Assembly (NCBI GenBank): GCA_018830745.1
Contig: JAHJRU010000133.1
Span: forward strand, 1 to 6,431
Direction: 5' to 3'
Length of the DNA stretch: 6,431 bases
Source of the DNA: Chloroflexota bacterium
GTDB taxonomy: Bacteria; Chloroflexota; Dehalococcoidia; Dehalococcoidales; JAHJRU01
The stretch's first letter is position 1, and each line of letters starts with the position of its first letter. This document shows positions 5,828-6,431 of the stretch, in pieces. The translations under genes were made by a program, and so were the position numbers. Below the pieces are notes generated by a model, which made no database searches, was not told where the DNA came from, and saw only the letters and a program-made list of their open reading frames with translations.

Positions 5828-5843
5828 AATAGGATCAGTACTT

Positions 5844-5871
5844 TTAACATATAATGGCACTGTGATATGAT
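5844..5871 (+). promoter_or_regulatory. extended -10 promoter upstream of the 138-residue gene
   Basis: TTAACA (5844-5849, five of six matches) and TATGAT (5866-5871, five of six) are 16 nt apart, and the -10 is preceded by TGA, an extended -10 TGn. Transcription would begin near 5878, giving a leader of about 19 nt that still includes the purine-rich ribosome site. An alternative TATAAT at 5850-5855 has no recognisable -35. Confidence 0.5.
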
Positions 5872-5896
5872 GGGGAGGGAGAGGGGGTAGTAGTCA

Positions 5897-6313
5897 ATGA
5901 AACTGAAGCTATACTGGAGCACCAAACATAAGCTCATCGATGTTCCCTTCAATAAACAGTTCTACGAGGTTACGAACCTGCTGCAACAGCTTAAAAAGAA
6001 GGGCATCAGCAGTGAAGTCATTGATACCGATTCCTTATCTGATGATGCGCTATATACAGCTTATCAAAGCGCTGTAGTCCCATCGGTACACCAGAAATTT
6101 GGTATCAGACGGGTATTTGGTACCCGCCGGCGCAGCGGCTGTTATTTCGGGAGAGAAGTCCCCGCCCTCCTGGTTTATGAAGAAGGAGAACCATACCCTG
6201 GCGATGTGTATCCTCATGAAGAGGGGCAGGTCCGGGTTCGCACCATATACGAGTTTTTACAGGGTGAAATCACCAGACTGCTTGCGGATTTCGGAGCAAA
6301 TTGGCCGGGGTGA
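5897..6313 (+). CDS. hypothetical protein, possibly thioredoxin-like fold
   Basis: I do not recognise this family. The protein has 138 residues and one cysteine (C82), with no signal peptide or membrane segment. It opens with a strand KLKLYWS (2-8), followed by an amphipathic helix FYEVTNLLQQLKKKG (22-36), a second strand SSEVIDTDSL (38-47), a basic conserved-looking patch FGIRRVFGTRRRSGCYFG (68-85) and VPALLVYEEG (88-97), where the VP resembles the cis-proline step of thioredoxin folds. A CxxC redox pair is absent, so a redox role is not implied. The arginine-rich loop could bind nucleic acid or an anion. The ATG at 5897 follows GAGGGGG (5881-5887) with 9-nt spacing. It lies 69 nt downstream of the MerR-type gene with its own promoter candidate, so it may be expressed separately. 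Confidence 0.65.
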   Translation: MKLKLYWSTKHKLIDVPFNKQFYEVTNLLQQLKKKGISSEVIDTDSLSDDALYTAYQSAVVPSVHQKFGIRRVFGTRRRSGCYFGREVPALLVYEEGEPYPGDVYPHEEGQVRVRTIYEFLQGEITRLLADFGANWPG

Positions 6314-6328
6314 CGGAGTCTACCTGAC

Positions 6329-6359
6329 AAGCGGGTAGTCCTAACCAGGGGTAAGCGGG
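6329..6359 (+). repeat. short direct repeat AAGCGGG
   Basis: AAGCGGG occurs at 6329-6335 and 6353-6359, 24 bp apart, in the gap before the transposase-like start. Related G-rich blocks (GGGGTGACGG at 6307, GGGGTAAGCGGG at 6348, GGGGCAACTAAGGG at 6367) surround it. Repeated transposase-binding sites near the ends are usual in IS21 elements, which would fit, but 7 bp is short. Confidence 0.3.
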
Positions 6360-6378
6360 CGACGCTGGGGCAACTAAG

Positions 6379-6410
6379 GGCATAGAATCTCTTTAAGGAG
6401 GGTCTATGCC
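6379..6410 (+). promoter_or_regulatory. hairpin sequestering ribosome site and start codon
   Basis: GGCATAGA (6379-6386) is the exact reverse complement of TCTATGCC (6403-6410). Inside it, after one A-G mismatch, 6388-6392 pair with 6397-6401 (two G-U pairs), leaving a UUAA loop. The structure buries the Shine-Dalgarno AAGGAGG (6395-6401) and the ATG (6406-6408) together. In RNA this should strongly reduce translation of the gene starting at 6406. Confidence 0.7.
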
Positions 6411-6431
6411 GAATAAGAGGTTGCCAATGCG
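6406..6431 (+). CDS. start of a possible IS21-family IstA transposase, cut by window end
   Basis: Only the first codons, MPNKRLPMR, are inside the window. They follow a strong AAGGAGG (6395-6401) at a short 4-nt spacing. IS21-family IstA transposases commonly open with a similar RLxMRKIxEVLRLK pattern just before their N-terminal helix-turn-helix, so this is my best guess. Nine residues are far too few to be sure. The hairpin over the start site and the G-rich repeats upstream fit a mobile element. If correct, the left end of the element lies between the stop at 6313 and about 6378. Confidence 0.45.

Noticed and set aside
1..6431. tRNA, rRNA, CRISPR array or riboswitch
   Set aside because: No cloverleaf, rRNA-like stretch, regularly spaced repeats or long structured leader was found by eye on either strand.

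Overview
This window comes from a bacterium with roughly balanced G+C and compact operons, probably an anaerobe or facultative anaerobe. It encodes a ferredoxin-fused electron-transfer flavoprotein, several [4Fe-4S] proteins and a small zinc-ribbon protein. The mix resembles uncultured Chloroflexota (Dehalococcoidia-like) or deep anaerobic Firmicutes and Desulfobacterota genomes, but no marker gene is present, so this is only an impression.

Left block (about 112-4105, + strand): a sigma70-like promoter leads into a tight operon of etfB/fixA, etfA/fixB, fixC, fixX and a solo ParB N-terminal-domain gene. EtfB carries the DGDTAQTGP version of the ETF motif that I associate with bifurcating ETFs. 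EtfA carries an N-terminal 2x[4Fe-4S] ferredoxin domain. FixC is the FAD quinone-oxidoreductase-like subunit and FixX its ferredoxin-like partner. Stop and start codons overlap at etfA/fixC (GTGA) and fixC/fixX (ATGA), so translation is probably coupled. The likely role is electron transfer, possibly bifurcation, between NADH or acyl-CoA-type donors, a quinone pool and low-potential ferredoxin. The 79-residue ParB-like protein is the unexpected last member.

Middle (4109-5257, - strand): a QueG/reductive-dehalogenase-like cytosolic protein with two [4Fe-4S] clusters converges on the Fix operon with a 3-nt gap. Upstream of it lies a 64-residue zinc-ribbon protein. The ParB-like gene and these two minus-strand genes share the 7-mer GCGATAA between Shine-Dalgarno and start codon.

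Right block (5258-6431): an AT-rich divergent control region has outward-facing promoters whose -35 elements form an 11-bp inverted repeat (TTGACAAATAG). It separates the zinc-ribbon gene from a 96-residue MerR/HspR-like regulator. Next comes an unrecognised 138-residue protein with its own promoter. The window ends in the first codons of a gene (MPNKRLPMR) that looks like the start of an IS21-family IstA transposase. Its Shine-Dalgarno and start codon are buried in a near-complete 32-nt hairpin, a pattern known from other transposase genes.
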